Assembly: GCF_900111095.1 (NCBI RefSeq)
Contig: NZ_FOGB01000014.1
Location: forward strand, 1-64,000
Direction: 5' to 3'
DNA length: 64,000 nucleotides
Source: Amphritea atlantica
GTDB lineage: Bacteria; Pseudomonadota; Gammaproteobacteria; Pseudomonadales; Balneatricaceae
Of the stretch, positions 24,333 through 34,737 are shown in pieces. The position numbers were made by a program, and so were the translations under genes. The notes below the pieces were generated by a model that was given only the letters and a program-made list of their open reading frames with translations, was not told where the DNA came from and ran no database searches. Positions within the stretch are counted from its first letter, which is position 1; each line of letters opens with the position of its first letter.

Positions 24333-26420
24333 TTGATCTACACACGCCACTTACGTCGATTGCTCACCGCGTCTTCACTCATCCTGGGGCTGTTGACAGC
24401 GCTGCCAGCAAGCGCACTGACCAGCTCTGTTTTGCAACCGGATTCCATCCACAGCCAGACGATCACCGATATTGTCACATCCCTTAACCGGGATCACTAT
24501 ACTAATATCGTACTGAATGATGAACTATCGGGCAAAGTACTCGATCAGTATCTCGATAGTCTCGATCCGTCAAAGGCTTTTTTCTACCGCTCCGATATTG
24601 ATGAGTTCCAACAATACCGGACAGTGATCGACGATGAGATCAATAGCGGAGATCTGACCGCCGCTTATGCTATCTTCAACCGCTATCAGCAGCGTACTCA
24701 GGAACGTTTAAGCAAGCTGATCGCAACTCTCGAAAACCCCGACTATAAGGTCGACTTCAATCGCGATGAAACCATTCTCACCGACCGGGAAACCAGTCAG
24801 TGGCCCGCCAGCGAAGCAGAGATGGATGAGTTCTGGCGCAAACGTCTGAAGAGTGCATTACTGGGGCTGAAACTGGCTGACAAGCCGGTTGAGGAAGCAA
24901 AAAAACTACTGATAAAGCGTTACAAAAGCCAGCTAAACCGGGCTTTGCAGACCAACAATGAAGATGTTTTCCAGAGTTTTGCCAATGCACTGACAATGCA
25001 GTTTGACCCGCATACCCAGTATTTTTCACCCCGTCTGTCGGAAAACTTCAATATCAATATGAGCCTGTCACTGGAAGGCATAGGCGCGGTATTGCAGAGT
25101 GAGAATGACAATACCAAAGTAGTGCGTCTGGTGCCTGCCGGACCCGCTGACAAAGCCGGACAGTTAAAGCCTGCCGACCTGATTGTGGGTGTGGGTCAGG
25201 GTGAAGACGGTGAGATTGAGGATGTTGTCGGCTGGCGCCTCGATGAAGTGGTAGCACTGATCCGTGGGCCGAAAGACACCGTGGTCCGCCTGGATATTAT
25301 TCCTGCCGATGGAGACGACAGCCAGCACAAAATTATTAAGATCACACGCAACAAGGTGAAGCTTGAAGAACAGGCTGCCCATAGCAAGGTGATTGAACTC
25401 GAACACCAGGGTAAGCCATACAAACTGGGCGTTATCAGCATTCCGGCCTTCTATATCGATTTTGCCGCCCTGCAGCGCGGCGAACCCGACTATAAAAGCA
25501 CCACCCGTGATACCGCCCGTCTGATCAAAGAGCTGACCGATGAAGGTATCGACGGACTGATCATCGACCTGCGCAACAATGGTGGCGGCTCACTGCTTGA
25601 GGCCAATGAGCTGGTCGGACTGTTTATCAGTCGCGGGCCGACGGTTCAGATAAGAGACCCGCAGGGTCGGGTCAATATTCAGGGGGATGCCGACCCGAAA
25701 GTCGCCTATAGCGGCCCGATGGCGGTTCTGGTAAACCGGCTCAGCGCTTCGGCTTCAGAGATCTTTGCCGGTGCCATTCAGGATTATCAGCGCGGCCTGA
25801 TTGTCGGTAGTCAGACATTTGGTAAGGGCACTGTACAGACCCTCTCGCCCCTGCACCATGGACAGATAAAACTGACCCATGCGAAGTTTTACCGTATCTC
25901 CGGCGAGAGCACTCAGCATAAAGGGGTGATTCCTGATGTAACGCTGCCAACACTGTATGATACCGACGAGATTGGCGAAAGCTCGCTGGAGGGAGCCCTG
26001 CCCTGGGATATGGTGCATGAGGTGCCCCATCAGCGCTATGTCAACTTCAGCACTATCCTGCCGGAACTGAACAAGCGTCATATTGAACGCACCAAATTCA
26101 ACCCCGATTTCCTCTATATGAACGCCCAGATCAAGCGGATGCATGAGAATAAGAAGGATAAAGAGCTATCCCTGAATGAAGCAACCCTCAAGGCTGAGCG
26201 CGACAAATCTGAGCAGTGGCTGCTGGATCAGGAAAACCAGCGCCGCGCGGCGAAAAAACTGCCCGCCATCAAAGCGCTTTCAGAACTGGACGATCTGCTG
26301 GAGAAAGACTCTCAGGGACGTACCATCAGTCCTGAGCAGGAAGCGATTCTCACCGAAACGGGCAATGTACTGCTTGATATGATTGAACTGACCCATAACT
26401 ATATGGCGCTTAAGAACTGA
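24333..26420 (+). CDS. prc: Carboxy-terminal (tail-specific) protease Prc
   Basis: A periplasmic serine protease of about 695 residues that trims lipoproteins and murein enzymes and degrades tagged proteins. A signal peptide is followed by a helical N-domain, a PDZ domain (LEGIGAVLQSENDNTKVVRLVPAGPADKAGQLKPADLIVGVG), and the catalytic core. The serine is in RLSASASEIFAGAIQDYQRG and the lysine in SQTFGKGTVQT. A helical C-terminal DUF3340-type region completes it. No ATG is available. TTG at 24333 is chosen because AGGAA precedes it and it gives a compact signal peptide (IYTRHLRRLLTASSLILG); a TTG at 24285 is also in frame. Confidence 0.92.
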   Translation: MIYTRHLRRLLTASSLILGLLTALPASALTSSVLQPDSIHSQTITDIVTSLNRDHYTNIVLNDELSGKVLDQYLDSLDPSKAFFYRSDIDEFQQYRTVIDDEINSGDLTAAYAIFNRYQQRTQERLSKLIATLENPDYKVDFNRDETILTDRETSQWPASEAEMDEFWRKRLKSALLGLKLADKPVEEAKKLLIKRYKSQLNRALQTNNEDVFQSFANALTMQFDPHTQYFSPRLSENFNINMSLSLEGIGAVLQSENDNTKVVRLVPAGPADKAGQLKPADLIVGVGQGEDGEIEDVVGWRLDEVVALIRGPKDTVVRLDIIPADGDDSQHKIIKITRNKVKLEEQAAHSKVIELEHQGKPYKLGVISIPAFYIDFAALQRGEPDYKSTTRDTARLIKELTDEGIDGLIIDLRNNGGGSLLEANELVGLFISRGPTVQIRDPQGRVNIQGDADPKVAYSGPMAVLVNRLSASASEIFAGAIQDYQRGLIVGSQTFGKGTVQTLSPLHHGQIKLTHAKFYRISGESTQHKGVIPDVTLPTLYDTDEIGESSLEGALPWDMVHEVPHQRYVNFSTILPELNKRHIERTKFNPDFLYMNAQIKRMHENKKDKELSLNEATLKAERDKSEQWLLDQENQRRAAKKLPAIKALSELDDLLEKDSQGRTISPEQEAILTETGNVLLDMIELTHNYMALKN

Positions 26421-26439
26421 TCCGACAGGGATAGATTTA

Positions 26440-27210
26440 ATGCAGTTAAGCAGGCTCAAACTTGGACTTCTGATTGGTGCTCCGGTGTTGCTGATCATCG
26501 CCTGTGTGACTGGGTATTTCGTCTATCACATGATCAGCGCGCAACAGGCCGAAAACCGTAAAAAAGTTGAAGGCTTTGGTGAACTGGTCATCCCCCTCGA
26601 TACCACAACGCCGCAGGCAACCGATGATCCCAGCCTCAACCCCAGCATTGCCCAGGACGCGATGACGCCGGTTGAGAAGGTGATTTCCACCCTCAAGGAG
26701 GAGCGTTTTAAGCTGCTGAATGAGGCGGAGGTGATGCGGGAACAGATCACTACCCTACAGGCCAAAGTTGACGAGCTGGAGCTTTACAAACGCACCAATG
26801 AACGCTATGCCCCACACACCTTCGATGAGGAGGTGTCCACCATTCATACCCGTATGAAACAGTTCCTCGCCAGTCAGGAGGAATCCAAGCGGTTCAACAG
26901 TAATCAGCTGAAGGGGATGGCCGCTGCCTCAGCACAGGAGTACCGCCGCTATCTGACGATGAATAAACTGTTACTCGACCAGGATCAGATTGATGACGTC
27001 GTTAACCACCACCTGCCCGTGTTTGCCTACTGTATCGGCGATGGCATGGATATCGCGGCCAACAACCGTGCTGAAGAGTTACAGGTTCTCGAGTATTTCA
27101 AAACCGAAAAAACCGATCTGATGAGCAGCCGCCTGAAGAGTGACCTTAAAGCGGTTCTGGAGCCCTGTCAGGAGCTGTTTGCCGAGCGCATGAGCAGCTT
27201 CAGCAACTGA
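26440..27210 (+). CDS. Membrane-anchored coiled-coil protein downstream of prc
   Basis: A 256-residue protein. One N-terminal membrane segment (LLIGAPVLLIIACVTGYFVYHMI) is followed by a Thr/Pro-rich linker. A coiled coil covers about residues 85-125 (EKVISTLKEERFKLLNEAEVMREQITTLQAKVDELELYK). The C-terminal domain has two cysteines (FAYCIGDGMDIAAN and LEPCQELF) that could form a disulfide if periplasmic. It starts 19 bases after prc and is probably co-transcribed, suggesting an envelope role. No family is recognised. Confidence 0.82.
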   Translation: MQLSRLKLGLLIGAPVLLIIACVTGYFVYHMISAQQAENRKKVEGFGELVIPLDTTTPQATDDPSLNPSIAQDAMTPVEKVISTLKEERFKLLNEAEVMREQITTLQAKVDELELYKRTNERYAPHTFDEEVSTIHTRMKQFLASQEESKRFNSNQLKGMAAASAQEYRRYLTMNKLLLDQDQIDDVVNHHLPVFAYCIGDGMDIAANNRAEELQVLEYFKTEKTDLMSSRLKSDLKAVLEPCQELFAERMSSFSN

Positions 27211-27451
27211 GCATCCCTCCCTGAATTACCTCTCCCCGCCCCCCCCTGTTCAGACAGCCAAAAGCAGCTGCCCTTTAATCAAAACGTCAAATTCTGTATA
27301 ATTTGCGGTCCTGTCCTGATGCCTGCTGTTATTTTCGTCAGCCAACACGGCCGCCATCGGGCTATCGAAACTGTCCCTGTGTCTGGCTGACGATGCGGGT
27401 GTAAACATGGCACTCCCCCGGTTTATCAGGGGCAGGCCAATAGGAATATAC

Positions 27452-29131
27452 ATGTCCGAAAGCTTTGCTGAATTATTTGAAGAATCCCTGCAACATATCG
27501 ATATGAAGCCCGGCACCCTGGTGATGGGTGAGGTTGTCGATATCGATAGCGACTGGGTCACTGTCAACGCTGGCCTGAAATCTGAAGCGGTTATTGATCG
27601 CAGCCAGTTCCTGAACGATGCTAACGAACTTGAAATTCAAGTGGGCGATATGGTTAAAGTTGCCCTGGAAAGCGTTGAAGATGGTAGCGGTGAGACCCGT
27701 CTTTCCCGTGAGAAAGCCAAGCGTGCGGAAGCCTGGGAAGTCCTGCAGGGCGCATTTGATGCAGAAGAAACAGTCAAAGGCTATATCAGCGGCAAGGTCA
27801 AAGGTGGTTTCACTGTTAACGTTAATAACATTCAGGGGTTCCTGCCTGGCTCTCTGGTCGATGTACGCCCAGTCCGGGATGTCGACCACCTGGAAGGTAA
27901 AGAGCTTGAGTTCAAGCTGATCAAACTCGACCCTAAGCGCAACAACATTGTTGTCTCTCGCCGCGCCGTGCTTCAGGAAGCCAACAGCGCACAACGCGAT
28001 GAACTGCTGGAAACTCTGGAAGAGGGTCAGGATGTTAAGGGTTATGTGAAGAACCTGACCAACTACGGTGCATTTATCGATCTGGGCGGTGTTGACGGCC
28101 TGCTGCATATCACCGATATGGCGTGGAAGCGAATCTCTCATCCAAGTGAGATGCTCAACCCCGGTGATGAGATCACTGTCAGAATCATCAAGTTTGATAA
28201 AGAAACCAACCGCCTGTCTCTGGGCCTGAAGCAGCTGAGCGAAGACCCATGGTCCTCCATTAAAGCGCGTTACCCATCCGGTGCTATCGTGCCGGCACGG
28301 GTGACTAACCTGACCGATTACGGCTGTTTCGCATCGATTGAAGATGGTGTTGAAGGTCTGGTGCACGTTTCTGAGATGTCCTGGACCAATAAAAATGTTC
28401 ACCCATCCAAAGTGGTACAGGTTGGTGACGAAGTGAACGTGATGATCCTGGAAGTGGACGAGGAGCGTCGTCGTATTTCACTGGGTATCAAACAATGCAC
28501 GCCTAACCCGTGGGCCAGCTTCGCTGAGCAGTATGCTGCTGGCGACAAGGTGACCGGTGCGATCAAAACCATCACTGACTTCGGTATTTTTGTCGGTCTG
28601 GAAAATGATCTGGATGGTCTGGTGCATATGTCAGACATCTCCTGGGATGCTGACGGTGAAACTGCGCTGCGTGAATATAAGAAAGGTGACGATGTTGAAG
28701 CGGTTATCCTCTCTATCGATTCCGAAAAAGAGCGTATCTCACTGGGTATTAAGCAACTGGGCGGCGACCCGTTCTCTGACTATGTTGCTGTTCATGACAA
28801 GAACGCCATTGTGAAGGGTACAGTGAAGTCAGTCGACCCGAAAGGTGCGACTATCGAGCTGGCTGAGGGCGTCGAAGGCTACCTCAAAGTGGCTGATATC
28901 AGCATTGACCGCATCGAAGATGCAACCACTGCCCTGAAAAACGGTGAAGAGATTGAAGCGAAGATCGTCAATCTGGACCGTCGCAACCGCTCAATCACGC
29001 TGTCGGTCAAGGCTAAAGACCAGGCTGATGAGAAAGCGGCTATCAAGGCTGTTGCTGATGCGCCTGTTGAGCTTTCCGGCCCAACCACGATCGGTGATCT
29101 GATCAAAGCGCAGCTGGAAGCGAAGAAGTAA
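27452..29131 (+). CDS. rpsA: 30S ribosomal protein S1
   Basis: A 559-residue S1 protein with six S1 (OB-fold) domains in series starting near residues 20, 105, 190, 276, 363 and 450; [53 protein letters not shown] and [27 protein letters not shown] mark the central ones. It binds mRNA and brings it to the 30S subunit. The start at 27452 is set by homology ([12 protein letters not shown]) and TAGGAA; the frame is open to 27407. The common partners cmk and ihfB do not flank it. The 240-base leader (27211-27451) contains a CCCC...GGGG hairpin and may host S1 autoregulation. Confidence 0.96.
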   Translation: MSESFAELFEESLQHIDMKPGTLVMGEVVDIDSDWVTVNAGLKSEAVIDRSQFLNDANELEIQVGDMVKVALESVEDGSGETRLSREKAKRAEAWEVLQGAFDAEETVKGYISGKVKGGFTVNVNNIQGFLPGSLVDVRPVRDVDHLEGKELEFKLIKLDPKRNNIVVSRRAVLQEANSAQRDELLETLEEGQDVKGYVKNLTNYGAFIDLGGVDGLLHITDMAWKRISHPSEMLNPGDEITVRIIKFDKETNRLSLGLKQLSEDPWSSIKARYPSGAIVPARVTNLTDYGCFASIEDGVEGLVHVSEMSWTNKNVHPSKVVQVGDEVNVMILEVDEERRRISLGIKQCTPNPWASFAEQYAAGDKVTGAIKTITDFGIFVGLENDLDGLVHMSDISWDADGETALREYKKGDDVEAVILSIDSEKERISLGIKQLGGDPFSDYVAVHDKNAIVKGTVKSVDPKGATIELAEGVEGYLKVADISIDRIEDATTALKNGEEIEAKIVNLDRRNRSITLSVKAKDQADEKAAIKAVADAPVELSGPTTIGDLIKAQLEAKK

Positions 29132-29156
29132 CCTTGCGGAGCTGAACCGCAACACC

Positions 29157-29188
29157 AAAAAGGAGCGCATTGTGCTCCTTTTTATTTT
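29157..29188 (+). terminator. Terminator of rpsA
   Basis: AAAAAGGAGC and GCTCCTTTTT pair across a short loop and are followed by a T-rich run. The symmetrical A and T runs may also stop transcription from the opposite side. Confidence 0.88.
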
Positions 29189-29214
29189 CATGGCGATAGA
29201 CTGAAAAACCAGCG

Positions 29215-29655
29215 TTAGTCGATCAGATAGTCAAAGTAATCATCATCGCTTTCAATCTTGTCATCGGTAATCTCATACCAGCTCAGTACCGAAGCACCCG
29301 CTTCCTTCACCGATTCCCGACGGCCACTGACTAACGGATGCCATTCGGGCAGCTCTTTCCCCTCATGCACCAGCCGGTAGGCACAGCTGGGTGGCAACCA
29401 GTGAAACGCTTCGACATCTTCCGGCCGCAGTTTGACGCACTGAGGTACCAGCGAACAACGCTTTTCATACTGCGTACAATACAGCGTCTCCATATCCAGC
29501 AGATGACAAACCACGCTGGTGTAATGCACCTCGCCGGTATCTTCATCCTCAAGCTTATGCAGACAGCAGAGTGAGCAGCCATCACAGAGAGACTCCCATT
29601 CCGGGGGAGTCATCTGTTGCAGTGACTTGCTACGCCAGAATACCTGATCGGCCAC
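29215..29655 (-). CDS. ycgN: YcgN family cysteine-cluster protein
   Basis: A 146-residue cytoplasmic protein of the YcgN/UPF0260 type. The conserved cysteine pattern [11 protein letters not shown] is at about 24-34, followed by [32 protein letters not shown], implying metal or Fe-S binding. The molecular function is not established. Its start overlaps the ycgL stop, so the two are coupled, and ycgN-ycgL-rnd is a known gammaproteobacterial arrangement. Confidence 0.9.
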   Translation of the reverse strand: MADQVFWRSKSLQQMTPPEWESLCDGCSLCCLHKLEDEDTGEVHYTSVVCHLLDMETLYCTQYEKRCSLVPQCVKLRPEDVEAFHWLPPSCAYRLVHEGKELPEWHPLVSGRRESVKEAGASVLSWYEITDDKIESDDDYFDYLID

Positions 29656-29945
29656 TAGCGTACTCCGGTTTCTGGCCGGTCCTGATACAGATCGAGCAGA
29701 TAATCATCTTTCGGGGGTGGCATCTGCAGGAAGTAACCCTTTTCGCGGATATCCTCCAGCACCTTTGCCGCATCGACACGGGACAGCTCTTTTTCCGGCG
29801 TTAACAACATATCAAATACATGGACTGGCGCACCAAACATCTCTTTCAGCGGATCAGGCACCCGTGTCATTTTTTCCATCTTATCCACATAAAGATACAT
29901 CTCATCTTTTTTGGAACTGCGAAACACACTACAAATCTTTTTCAT
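29655..29945 (-). CDS. ycgL: YcgL domain protein
   Basis: A 96-residue protein of the YcgL family: [38 protein letters not shown] at the start and [15 protein letters not shown] near the end. The structural family is known but the function is not. It lies 11 bases after rnd and overlaps ycgN, forming one operon. Confidence 0.9.
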   Translation of the reverse strand: MKKICSVFRSSKKDEMYLYVDKMEKMTRVPDPLKEMFGAPVHVFDMLLTPEKELSRVDAAKVLEDIREKGYFLQMPPPKDDYLLDLYQDRPETGVR

Positions 29946-29956
29946 AAACTCTCTGT

Positions 29957-31123
29957 TTATACTTTCAGGCTCTGCAATTTTTCCAACAATGCATCGCCAA
30001 TCACCGCTTTACGCCAGCCTGACAGGCTTGGCGGCAGGCTGAACTTGCCCTGATTTTCCGTTCGTATCAGGGCATCAAGATCTTTTTTACGCAACAGTAT
30101 CTCAGGCGCTATATTCAACTCTTCTGCTTTACTGCGCGCCATCGCTTTCAGCTGTTTAAGGGGTTTGTTCCATTTATAACTCAATGGCTGCTGAATCGGT
30201 TCCGGCGGTTTTGCTGCCGCAGACTGGGCTGCGGTTTTAAGAAAACCCAGTATCACCTCACCATCCTGCTTAACCTGCTGCGTACGGATATCTTCTACCT
30301 TCGCCAGGGCTCGCAGATCTGTGGGCCATTTATGCACAATATCCAGCAGAGCATGATTTCTCAGCACCCGGTTGCGGGGCACATCCCGCTGCCGGGATAT
30401 CCGCTCACGCCAGGCGGTCAGATCACGCAGGGCAGCTATTTTTTCCGGCGGCAGTTTCCAGGCCTGACTAAAACGCTGGTAATAGGTGACGCCATCCGGA
30501 TCGCTGTCCGGCGTCTGCTGCAGTAACAGTGCGGTCTCCTCTTCAACCCACTGGCGCATCCCCCGGCTTTCAAGTTCCGCTATCTGGCGCTGACACAGCA
30601 CCGGCAGATAGGCGACATCCAGGGCGGCATAGAGTTGCTGCGACGCGCTCAATGGACGCTGCAACCAGTCAGAGGTGGTTTCACCCTTATCCAGCCTAAC
30701 ATCCAGCGCATACTCCACCAAACGCTGATAGCCCATGGAAAACCCCCAGCCAAGAAAACCGGCAGCAATCTGAGTATCAAAGATCGGCTGTGGCAGCTCA
30801 CCAAGCATATAGAGGAACAGCTCCAGATCCTCATTACCCGCATGCAGTACTTTAAGCACTGAGGGATTACGAAACAATTGCACCAAGGGGGCATAGTTTT
30901 CGATTTTAAGCGGATCCACGAGGTAACAGCCTGTGTCATCGGCTATCTGTATCAGGCCAGGCACCGGATAAAAGGTATCCACCCGGATAAACTCGGTATC
31001 CAGAGCAATCAGAGGCAGGGTTTGCCACTGCTTGCAGTAATCGGCAAGCGTTTCATCATCAGTGATCCAGACCGGCTCAGCTGCAGCAGTTTCAAGTCGC
31101 TGCCAGTTATACGCTTGTGTCAT
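29957..31123 (-). CDS. rnd: Ribonuclease D
   Basis: A 388-residue 3'-5' exoribonuclease that trims tRNA and other stable RNA precursors. The DEDD nuclease residues appear in IALDTEFIRVDTFYPVPGLIQIAD (residues about 38-61), LHAGNEDLELF, and the third exonuclease motif LYAALDVAYLPVL. An HRDC domain follows near 215-290 (LRDLTAWRERISRQRDVPRNRVLRNHALLDI) and a second helical HRDC-like region at the C-terminus. It leads the rnd-ycgL-ycgN operon. Confidence 0.93.
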   Translation of the reverse strand: MTQAYNWQRLETAAAEPVWITDDETLADYCKQWQTLPLIALDTEFIRVDTFYPVPGLIQIADDTGCYLVDPLKIENYAPLVQLFRNPSVLKVLHAGNEDLELFLYMLGELPQPIFDTQIAAGFLGWGFSMGYQRLVEYALDVRLDKGETTSDWLQRPLSASQQLYAALDVAYLPVLCQRQIAELESRGMRQWVEEETALLLQQTPDSDPDGVTYYQRFSQAWKLPPEKIAALRDLTAWRERISRQRDVPRNRVLRNHALLDIVHKWPTDLRALAKVEDIRTQQVKQDGEVILGFLKTAAQSAAAKPPEPIQQPLSYKWNKPLKQLKAMARSKAEELNIAPEILLRKKDLDALIRTENQGKFSLPPSLSGWRKAVIGDALLEKLQSLKV

Positions 31124-31130
31124 CAGTACC

Positions 31131-31730
31131 TCAGTTCATCGACCGGCGACCGGCCATTGCATGGGCGAGTGTTCCGCCATCGACATATTCCAGTTCACCG
31201 CCCACCGGCACGCCATGAGCGATGCGGGTCACCCGGATATCCAGGTGCTTTATCTGTTCGGCGATAAAATGCGCCGTTGCTTCACCTTCCACGGTTGGAT
31301 TGGTTGCCAGAATCATCTCTTTGACCGCACCGGACTCCAGCCGTTTAAACAGAAGGTCCAGCCCCAGATCATCGGGGCCTATACCATCAATCGGCGAGAG
31401 GTGGCCCATCAGAACAAAATAACCGCCATTGAAGCCTCCGGTCTGCTCAATAGCGAGCATATCCACCGGCGATTCCAGCACACAGATCTGCGATTCATCA
31501 CGACTGTTATCGGCGCAGATCGAACAGAGTTCATTCTCTGACAGGGTGCGACAGCAACTGCAATGGCCAACTTTCTCTGCGGCCACCGTCAGTGCTGTTG
31601 CCAGCGTACTGGCACCATGCCGATCACGCTCCAGCAGATGAAAAGCCATCCGTTGAGCCGTCTTCGGGCCAACACCGGGCAGCACACGAAATGCATCAAT
31701 CAGATCCTGAATCAGAGGGCTAAACGACAT
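31131..31730 (-). CDS. recR: Recombination mediator RecR
   Basis: A 199-residue RecR, which with RecO and RecF loads RecA on gapped DNA. A helix-hairpin-helix region ([22 protein letters not shown]) is followed by a four-cysteine zinc finger ([16 protein letters not shown] at about 57-72) and a Toprim domain ([41 protein letters not shown]). It ends the dnaX-ybaB-recR operon, the classic order. Confidence 0.96.
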   Translation of the reverse strand: MSFSPLIQDLIDAFRVLPGVGPKTAQRMAFHLLERDRHGASTLATALTVAAEKVGHCSCCRTLSENELCSICADNSRDESQICVLESPVDMLAIEQTGGFNGGYFVLMGHLSPIDGIGPDDLGLDLLFKRLESGAVKEMILATNPTVEGEATAHFIAEQIKHLDIRVTRIAHGVPVGGELEYVDGGTLAHAMAGRRSMN

Positions 31731-31745
31731 CGTCTCTACTCAGCC

Positions 31746-32072
31746 TCAGAACGGCATATTGAAGCCCGGTGGCATACCCATGCCGCCGGTGACTTTCGCC
31801 ATACGCTCCTGAGTGTTCGCTTCCACCTTGCGCACAGCATCGTTAACTGCCGCTGCAATCAGGTCTTCAAGGATCTCTTTATCCTCTTCCATCAGGCTGT
31901 CATCGATCGCCACACTGCGAACATCGTGACGACCATTCATCACAATTTTCACCAGACCGGCACCGGACTCGCCATTCACCTCGGCCTTGGCGATCTCTTC
32001 CTGCGCTTTCTGCATCTCTGCCTGCATCTTCTGGGCCTGTTTCATCAGGTTACCCATGCCACCTTTCATCAT
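31746..32072 (-). CDS. ybaB: YbaB/EbfC nucleoid-associated protein
   Basis: A 108-residue DNA-binding protein with the long N-terminal helix [41 protein letters not shown] and the dimer-forming C-terminus. EbfC/YbaB binds DNA as a tweezer-shaped dimer and influences expression and repair. It sits between dnaX and recR as usual. Confidence 0.95.
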   Translation of the reverse strand: MMKGGMGNLMKQAQKMQAEMQKAQEEIAKAEVNGESGAGLVKIVMNGRHDVRSVAIDDSLMEEDKEILEDLIAAAVNDAVRKVEANTQERMAKVTGGMGMPPGFNMPF

Positions 32073-32153
32073 ATTTGTCCTCGCCTCTTGTAACCCCGAC
32101 GTTCAGGTCCGGGCTTAATCTGTTCGCAAAATAATCGGGTTTAACCCTCTGAC

Positions 32154-34247
32154 TCAATCGACTGGCTGCACCGACTGCAGATCGATAGTGGCGGCAAACC
32201 GTTCAATCACCGATTGTACAACCGGGTCATTCTGAATTGAGCTGACAGCCTGCGCCAGTCGTTCAGCGCGTTTGCGGTCACGATACTGGCTGGGGGTCTC
32301 ACGCCCATAACTGCCTAAACTGAATTCTACCTCAACCGGCTGGTTAAAATAATGACCAATCGACTCGCGTATACGTTCAATATGGGTCTCACTGATCAGC
32401 GCTTTCTGCTCGTTGGTGTAATGAAAACGCCAGCAATCACCGACCGACTCCAGTGACGTGTTGGATGCGATACTGTAGGTCATTCCGGTCAGGCCGATCA
32501 GTTCAACCAGCAACACCCACTGCTCAGGCGTAAACTGGCCGATCTCTTTACTGACATCCGCTTCGGGCTCAGCGACCGTTGCCGCTGCTGATCCGGTCTG
32601 TTCCACCGCTGCAACAGCAGGGTTGGCAACTGGCGGCTGAGAAGTCATCGGCGGTTCGGGCCGGTCAGCCGGCTCCGGACGGTCTACTGACGCTGAATCC
32701 ACCTGTGGACTGGCAATGGACTCAGAGTGACTCATCGCCGGTTGTGCAGACTCCTCATCAACGTTACGCCCAATGGACTGAACCACAGTTTCTGACTGCG
32801 ATGACAGCGGGGAGCTTTCTTCCCAGGGAAGGTCGACCACAGGCGGCGACACCTGCGTCGTTACGGCTGCGTGCCCCGCATCAACGGGCGGTTCGGAATC
32901 AGTTTCAGGCTTTTTTCCCGGTAGGTCCTCATCACCACCCTGCAGATAGGATTCGTCATAATCCGGAGGGGAATCCTGTGGCCCCTGCGATGCAGACGGG
33001 TCAGACGCAGGCTGAATCTGGGGCTCTGTCTGTCGGGGAGCGGCAGGCGGTGGACTTGCTGACGGATGCTCAGCAAGCGGTGTCGCGGCACGCGGCTCTA
33101 CAGCAACTGCAGCAGAAGCCGGGTCAGTCTCGCTGGGCTGGCTCAGCCCCTGATAACTCACCGATACCGGCCGGAACGCCAGCATCCGCATCAGAGTCAT
33201 CTCAACCCCTTCCCTGGCATCCGGGACAAAGGGCAGATCTTTACGCCCCATCAGAGCCGTCTGATAAAACAGCTGAACATCTTCAGCGGTCAGCTTGCCT
33301 GCCAGATCCAGCACCAGATCCCGGTCTCCCAGGCCATTGTCTACCGCATCCGGAACAATCTGAGCCAACGCGATCCGGTGCATCAGACTGATCAGATCAC
33401 CGAGCACCGCATTGTAATCAGGGGAGTAACGGGCCAGCTCTTCAACGGTGGTCAGCAGCCCTTTTGCATCGTGTGCGGCCAGGCTGTCCACCAAACGGTA
33501 TACCAGTCGCTGATCGATGCTACCGAGCATCGCCCGGACATCAGCCTCAACCACCGAACCGGCACCAAAGGCTATCGCCTGATCGGTCAGACTCAGCGCG
33601 TCCCGCATCGAACCATCCGCAGAGCGGGCTAACAGCCACAACGCGGGTTCTTCATAGGGGATATTCTCCGCCGTCAGCACGTGACACAGGTGCTCAACGA
33701 TGCGCTCCGGAATCATATTCTTCAGATTAAACTGCAGACAACGGGACAGAATCGTCACCGGCAGCTTCTGCGGATCAGTAGTCGCCAGCAAAAACTTAAC
33801 GTGTGGAGGCGGCTCCTCCAGCGTTTTCAGCAGCGCATTGAACGAGTGTGTCGACAACATATGCACCTCATCAATGAGGTACACTTTGAAGCGGCCATGG
33901 GTAGGAGCGTACTGCACATTCTCCATCAGCTCGCGGGTGTCTTCCACCTTGGTGCGGGATGCTGCATCCACTTCGATCAGATCGACAAACCGGCCTTCAC
34001 TGATCTCCCGGCAGGCTGAACATTCGCCGCAGGGTGTGGAGGAGACACCGGTCTCACAGTTCAGTGATTTGGCAAACAATCGGGCAATCGACGTTTTACC
34101 AACCCCGCGGGTGCCGGTAAACAGATAGGCATGGTGCAGCCGGTCATCGTCCAGAGCATTCACCAGTGCCTTGAGCACGTGCTCCTGACCAACCATTTCC
34201 TGAAACTTAGCGGGACGCCATTTACGCGCCAGTACCTGATAACTCAT
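32154..34247 (-). CDS. dnaX: DNA polymerase III subunits tau/gamma
   Basis: A 697-residue clamp-loader ATPase. Walker A is GTRGVGKT (about 45-52), the zinc-binding cysteines lie in CETGVSSTPCGECSAC, Walker B is YLIDEVHML, and the SRC arginine motif is in ILSRCLQF. Residues about 370-560 form a Pro/Ser/Glu-rich linker, and the C-terminal domain from about 565 binds the polymerase alpha subunit. A programmed frameshift to make gamma is known in E. coli, but I did not identify a slippery site here. Confidence 0.95.
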   Translation of the reverse strand: MSYQVLARKWRPAKFQEMVGQEHVLKALVNALDDDRLHHAYLFTGTRGVGKTSIARLFAKSLNCETGVSSTPCGECSACREISEGRFVDLIEVDAASRTKVEDTRELMENVQYAPTHGRFKVYLIDEVHMLSTHSFNALLKTLEEPPPHVKFLLATTDPQKLPVTILSRCLQFNLKNMIPERIVEHLCHVLTAENIPYEEPALWLLARSADGSMRDALSLTDQAIAFGAGSVVEADVRAMLGSIDQRLVYRLVDSLAAHDAKGLLTTVEELARYSPDYNAVLGDLISLMHRIALAQIVPDAVDNGLGDRDLVLDLAGKLTAEDVQLFYQTALMGRKDLPFVPDAREGVEMTLMRMLAFRPVSVSYQGLSQPSETDPASAAVAVEPRAATPLAEHPSASPPPAAPRQTEPQIQPASDPSASQGPQDSPPDYDESYLQGGDEDLPGKKPETDSEPPVDAGHAAVTTQVSPPVVDLPWEESSPLSSQSETVVQSIGRNVDEESAQPAMSHSESIASPQVDSASVDRPEPADRPEPPMTSQPPVANPAVAAVEQTGSAAATVAEPEADVSKEIGQFTPEQWVLLVELIGLTGMTYSIASNTSLESVGDCWRFHYTNEQKALISETHIERIRESIGHYFNQPVEVEFSLGSYGRETPSQYRDRKRAERLAQAVSSIQNDPVVQSVIERFAATIDLQSVQPVD

Positions 34248-34463
34248 CGCTGCAAATCTATATGAGAGGGGTGTTTATTCATGGCTACCAATGCTAACGG
34301 TAACCGCCTGATATCGCCAGCGAAACCGGCCATTATGTGCTAACTAAATTGCGTTTTATCAAGTGATTCAGGTTTTACATGAAAACTGTTCTTTAGCGAA
34401 CTCGGAATAAATAGACTAACTTAAACGAACAACAACAATCTTCTAACCTGCGAGGATATGGAG

Positions 34464-34646
34464 ATGCAAAAAGCGAACAGTGCAAACGAGTACAGGATAC
34501 GTAACCATCGTTTAATCGAACAACAGGAGATCATCCGCTTTCAGGACCGCCACTGCCCGATAGAGATCCTCACAGAAGAAGCCCCCTGCTGGATCAGCAG
34601 CGATGAACCGGTATCTCTTGAGTGGAGTGAACAAAGTTCACATTAA
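34464..34646 (+). CDS. Small hypothetical protein (60 aa)
   Basis: A 60-residue, acidic peptide (MQKANSANEYRIRNHRLIEQQEIIRFQDRHCPIEIL near its start, one to two cysteines). GAGGA lies 7 bases before the ATG at 34464, and a strong terminator follows at 34685-34718, which together make a real short gene likely. An ATG at 34458 is less well spaced. No family is recognised. Confidence 0.6.
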   Translation: MQKANSANEYRIRNHRLIEQQEIIRFQDRHCPIEILTEEAPCWISSDEPVSLEWSEQSSH

Positions 34647-34684
34647 CCTACCGGTTTTCACTATTTATTATACAAGGTCAAATA

Positions 34685-34718
34685 ACGGGAGAGGCGCCTG
34701 AGTCTGCTCCCGTTTTTT
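34685..34718 (+). terminator. Terminator of the 60-aa gene
   Basis: ACGGGAG (34685-34691) pairs with CTCCCGT (34707-34713) and five more T follow. It points along the plus strand and is converged upon by the HDOD gene. Confidence 0.85.
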
Positions 34719-34737
34719 ATATAAGAGAAGCGGTATT

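Noticed and set aside
27473-28402. 309-aa minus-strand ORF inside rpsA
   Set aside because: It is the antisense shadow of the S1 repeats and has no family features.
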